The position numbers and the translations under genes are program-made. A stretch of DNA of 64,000 nt from assembly GCF_005954645.2 (NCBI RefSeq), contig NZ_CP040695.2:2666001-2730000 (forward strand), given 5' to 3'. The DNA comes from Nocardioides sp. S-1144 (lineage in GTDB: Bacteria > Actinomycetota > Actinomycetes > Propionibacteriales > Nocardioidaceae). Under the pieces are notes generated by a model. It ran no database searches, had not been told where the DNA came from, and saw only the letters and a list, made by a program, of their open reading frames with translations. Positions 61,620-64,000 of the stretch are shown in pieces. Every line of letters begins with the position of its first letter. Position 1 is the first letter of the stretch.

Positions 61620-62528
61620 ATGTCGCTCACGGTCGTCCTCGCCGGCGGATCGGGTTTCCTCGGCGCCCACCTCAAGCAGGAGCTGCGTGCTCGTGGGCAC
61701 GAGGTCGTCTCGCTGGTGCGCCGCGACACCAGCGCCCGGGACGAGTCGACCTGGGACCCCTACGCCGGCACGCTCGACCGGACCCTGGTGCGCAGCGCGG
61801 CCGTCGTGGTCAACCTCGCCGGGAGCCCGACGCTGGGCAACCCGCACTCGAAGCGGTGGGCACGCGAGCTGCGCTCGAGCCGCGTGACGACGACCCGGTT
61901 GCTCGCCGAGACGATCGCGCAGGCCGCCACTCCCCCGGCCTACCTGGCCGGCAACGGCATCTCCTACTACGGCGACCACGGCGACCAGGTGCTGACCGAG
62001 GTCTCCGACACCCGCGGCCACGCCCTGCTCACCTCCGTCACCCGCGAGTGGCAGGCCGCGACCGAGGCCGCGGTGGCCGGGGGTTCACGGGTCTGCGTGC
62101 TGCGGACGGCGCCGGTGATGGACCGCCGCGCCGCGCCGCTGCAGCAGCTGCGCCTGCTGACCAGGGCCGGCCTCGGCGGACGGCTCGGCAAGGGCCGGCA
62201 GTACATGCCGATGTCGACGCTGCGCGACTGGGTCGGCGCCGTGGTCCACCTGGCCGAGCACCCGGACGCCGCGGGCCCCTTCAACATCTGCCTGCCGCAG
62301 GCGCCGACGAACGCCGAGTTCACCCGAGCCCTGGGCCGGGCGCTGCACCGCCCCACGTTCCTGCCCGTGCCGGCCCCGGCCATCAGGCTCGCCGGCGGGG
62401 CGATGGCTCCCGAGCTCCTCGGCTCGCTCAACGTGCGCCCGGCGGCCCTCCTCGACTCCGGCTTCGTCTTCGCCGACGCCGACGTCGAGGCCTGCCTCGC
62501 CACGGCGCTCAGCGCGTCGGACGACTGA
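61620..62528 (+). CDS. TIGR01777 family NAD(P)-dependent epimerase-like protein
   Basis: 302 aa. An extended short-chain dehydrogenase: VVLAGGSGFLGAHLKQELRA is the nucleotide-binding loop, and VVNLAGSPTLG, SYYGDHGDQVLTE and MSTLRDWVGAVVHLAEHPDA are typical of the TIGR01777/YfcH group. Substrate unknown. In M. tuberculosis the homologue Rv2216 lies between dlaT and lipB, as here. Its 3' end overlaps the convergent gene at 62509 by 20 bp. Confidence 0.88.
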   Translation: MSLTVVLAGGSGFLGAHLKQELRARGHEVVSLVRRDTSARDESTWDPYAGTLDRTLVRSAAVVVNLAGSPTLGNPHSKRWARELRSSRVTTTRLLAETIAQAATPPAYLAGNGISYYGDHGDQVLTEVSDTRGHALLTSVTREWQAATEAAVAGGSRVCVLRTAPVMDRRAAPLQQLRLLTRAGLGGRLGKGRQYMPMSTLRDWVGAVVHLAEHPDAAGPFNICLPQAPTNAEFTRALGRALHRPTFLPVPAPAIRLAGGAMAPELLGSLNVRPAALLDSGFVFADADVEACLATALSASDD

Positions 62529-63054
62529 GGACCGCCGACACCCGCCACCCGGCGTCCCCACCGCCCGGACGCAGCACGAGGCGCCGGGTGCTGACCCGGT
62601 CGGCCGGGAGCTCGGTGCCACCGGCCACGGCCCGGGCGAGCCGGTCGGTCACCTCCAGCACGAGCCGCCCCCGGCCCGAGGCGACCACCTCGAGCGCCAG
62701 CACCTGCGTGCTCATCTCGGTGACCCGGCGGCCACGGGCGTTCCAGGCCTCCAGCATCGCCACGTCGCGCCGTCCGGCCACCGACCGCCCCGTGTAGAGG
62801 CGGGCGAGCGCCGCGGTGTCGCCCGTGGTCCACGCCACGGCCCGAGCCTCGTCCCAGGCCCGCAGCACCCCGCGTGGCCCGCCCGCCTCGTCTGGGCGGG
62901 TGGGCGTCGTCGGGGCAACCTCCCGCGTCCGTGGCGGCCCTGGCGGCCCTGGCGGGTCGTGGCCGAGGAGGGTGGGGCCGCACGCGAGGGCCACCCCGCA
63001 GAGTGCGCCGAGCAGCACGGCGGTGAGCACCCGCACCACGACCCGAGTCGACAT
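62509..63054 (-). CDS. hypothetical secreted lipoprotein
   Basis: 181 aa. A short basic start (MSTRVVVRVLTAVLLGALCG) leads to the lipobox VALAC, then a Pro-rich linker (PPGPPGPPRTREVAPTTPTR). The folded part AVAWTTGDTAALARLYTGRS, VLALEVVASGRGRLVLEVTD and a C-terminal beta region resemble SnoaL/NTF2-like secreted proteins, without enzymatic motifs. Convergent overlap with the epimerase gene. Confidence 0.62.
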   Translation of the reverse strand: MSTRVVVRVLTAVLLGALCGVALACGPTLLGHDPPGPPGPPRTREVAPTTPTRPDEAGGPRGVLRAWDEARAVAWTTGDTAALARLYTGRSVAGRRDVAMLEAWNARGRRVTEMSTQVLALEVVASGRGRLVLEVTDRLARAVAGGTELPADRVSTRRLVLRPGGGDAGWRVSAVLSRPTR

Positions 63055-63330
63055 GGGCCCAGCCAACACCGAACCCGGGTCGAGCCGTCGCGGTTCTCCA
63101 CAGCCTCGGGCCGCGCGCGTGCCATCCTGTCGCGGTGCTGAGCCGACGACGTCTGCTGACCGGTGGCGCCTGCTCTGCCCTCCAGGCACCCGCCCGACGA
63201 CCTGCGACCGTGGTGGCGCTGCAGGGTCTCGGCTGGAGCATCGACCCTCGCCCTGTACACGACCGCGGGTTCTGGCGCCGCGTGCTGCCGGCCCAGCTGG
63301 AGCTGCTGGGTCGGGCGTAGGCTCGTCGGC

Positions 63331-64000
63331 GTGACCGACCTGTCCTTCCGTGTCGCCGGGCTGGCTCCCGACGCCGTCGACTACCTCGCCGCGTGGGACC
63401 TCCAGCGCGAGGTGCACGCCGGTGTCGTGGCCGGTGCGCCCGGCACCGTGCTGCTGCTCGAGCACCCGCCCGTCTACACCGCCGGCAAGCGCACCGAGCA
63501 GCACGAGCGGCCCGCCGATCCCGGCGGGGCCGACGTGGTCGACGTCGACCGCGGCGGCAAGATCACCTTCCACGGACCCGGTCAGCTGGTCGGCTACCCG
63601 ATCGTCCGGCTGCCCGACCACGTGAAGGTCGTCGACTACGTCCGCCGCGTCGAGGAGGCCCTCATCGCGGTGTGCCGCGACCTGGGCGTCGAGACCGCCC
63701 GGGTGCCGGGTCGCAGCGGCGTCTGGCTGCGAGCCGGGCACGGCCGTCCGGAGCGCAAGGTCGCCGCGATCGGGATCCGGGTCAGCCGGGGTGTCACCAT
63801 GCACGGCTTCTCGCTCAACTGCGACGTCGACCTCGGCTGGTACGACCGCTTCGTGCCGTGCGGCATCGCCGACGCCGGGGTCACCACGCTGTCGGTCGAG
63901 ACCGGCCGACGCGTCACAGTCGCCGACGTCCTGCCCGCCGTGGAGGCGCACCTGCGTCACTACCTCGCCTGGGGGCCCTACACCAGCACGCCCGACTACG
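63331..64000 (+). CDS. lipB: lipoyl(octanoyl) transferase LipB, 3' end beyond window
   Basis: At least 223 aa from a GTG. Transfers octanoyl from ACP to lipoyl-domain lysines. The thiol/lysine dyad is C177 ([15 protein letters not shown]) and K143 (ERKVAAIGI), matching C176 and K142 of M. tuberculosis Lip[20 protein letters not shown] is the substrate loop. Its products include the two lipoyl lysines of the E2 encoded upstream. The gene continues past 64000; lipA would be expected next. Confidence 0.94.
   Translation, partial: MTDLSFRVAGLAPDAVDYLAAWDLQREVHAGVVAGAPGTVLLLEHPPVYTAGKRTEQHERPADPGGADVVDVDRGGKITFHGPGQLVGYPIVRLPDHVKVVDYVRRVEEALIAVCRDLGVETARVPGRSGVWLRAGHGRPERKVAAIGIRVSRGVTMHGFSLNCDVDLGWYDRFVPCGIADAGVTTLSVETGRRVTVADVLPAVEAHLRHYLAWGPYTSTPDY

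Noticed and set aside
63135..63320. 61-aa ORF with a Tat-like [12 protein letters not shown] start
   Set aside because: After the first 14 residues the sequence has no secreted-protein character and no family; it may be a truncated remnant, but coding cannot be supported.

Overview
The window comes from a high-GC actinobacterium. The gene content (recA-recX with a mycobacterial-type damage promoter, ClgR, FtsK, an F420-type oxidoreductase, a two-lipoyl E2, RNase J, NrtR-controlled NAD salvage) and the character of the secreted proteins suggest Nocardioidaceae, probably Nocardioides or a close relative. The genus is inferred from gene content and style, not from a marker gene. No rRNA, tRNA, prophage, transposase or CRISPR array was recognised. 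Coding density is high, many starts are GTG, and 4-bp ATGA or GTGA overlaps join genes into operons.

Layout. 1-700: the end of a CbiX-like gene, then a terminator and a dense intergenic repeat block. 709-6942 (minus strand): DUF3046, methylthioadenosine phosphorylase, recA-recX, a phosphoribosyltransferase, a GNAT enzyme, PPK2, a HipA-like kinase and DUF3037. 6974-11057: DinB-like, GNAT, TOPRIM, HNH and N6-adenine methylase genes. 11082-13790: pncB-pncA-nrtR with an NrtR operator in front and a terminator behind. 13836-20599: a secreted repeat protein, then lhr-nei (DNA repair). 20651-34141 (minus strand): a segment collinear with the mycobacterial ftsK-pgsA-cinA-clgR region, carrying in addition a RodZ-like gene, rimO, a giant secreted nuclease/5'-nucleotidase and a decayed copper monooxygenase. 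34351-37743: a secreted M4 metalloprotease. 37800-38930: a twelve-unit array of nested inverted repeats. 38979-46059: a BlaR1/BlaI-like pair divergent from cydABDC. 46285-52935: RNase J, dapA, an F420-type oxidoreductase, a sulfotransferase-like gene, folA-thyA and a PhzF-like gene. 53034-64000: gcvT, pepA, lpd, the E2 gene, a TerB-like gene, a lipoprotein, a TIGR01777 epimerase and lipB. The last block resembles the order gcvT-pepB-dlaT-Rv2216-lipB of M. tuberculosis.

Genes that work together. RecA and RecX form a damage-response unit with both a LexA box and a perfect PafBC-type (RecA-NDp) promoter. PncA, PncB and NrtR recycle nicotinamide to NAD, and the stand-alone CinA C-domain protein probably adds NMN deamidation. 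CydABDC makes and matures bd oxidase; cydC is frameshifted by a 7-bp tandem duplication. ThyA and FolA (dTMP and folate), GcvT (glycine cleavage), and Lpd, E2 and LipB (lipoylation-dependent dehydrogenases) form a one-carbon and lipoyl neighbourhood.

The most unusual material is intergenic. Three short repeat families share the core GAGCGCCAGCGAGC, and a fourth is coupled to terminators. They lie just 3' of genes; one copy supplies the stop codon of cydC. One family forms the 1.1-kb array of nested inverted repeats. Two genes, cydC and the copper monooxygenase, look broken as read.
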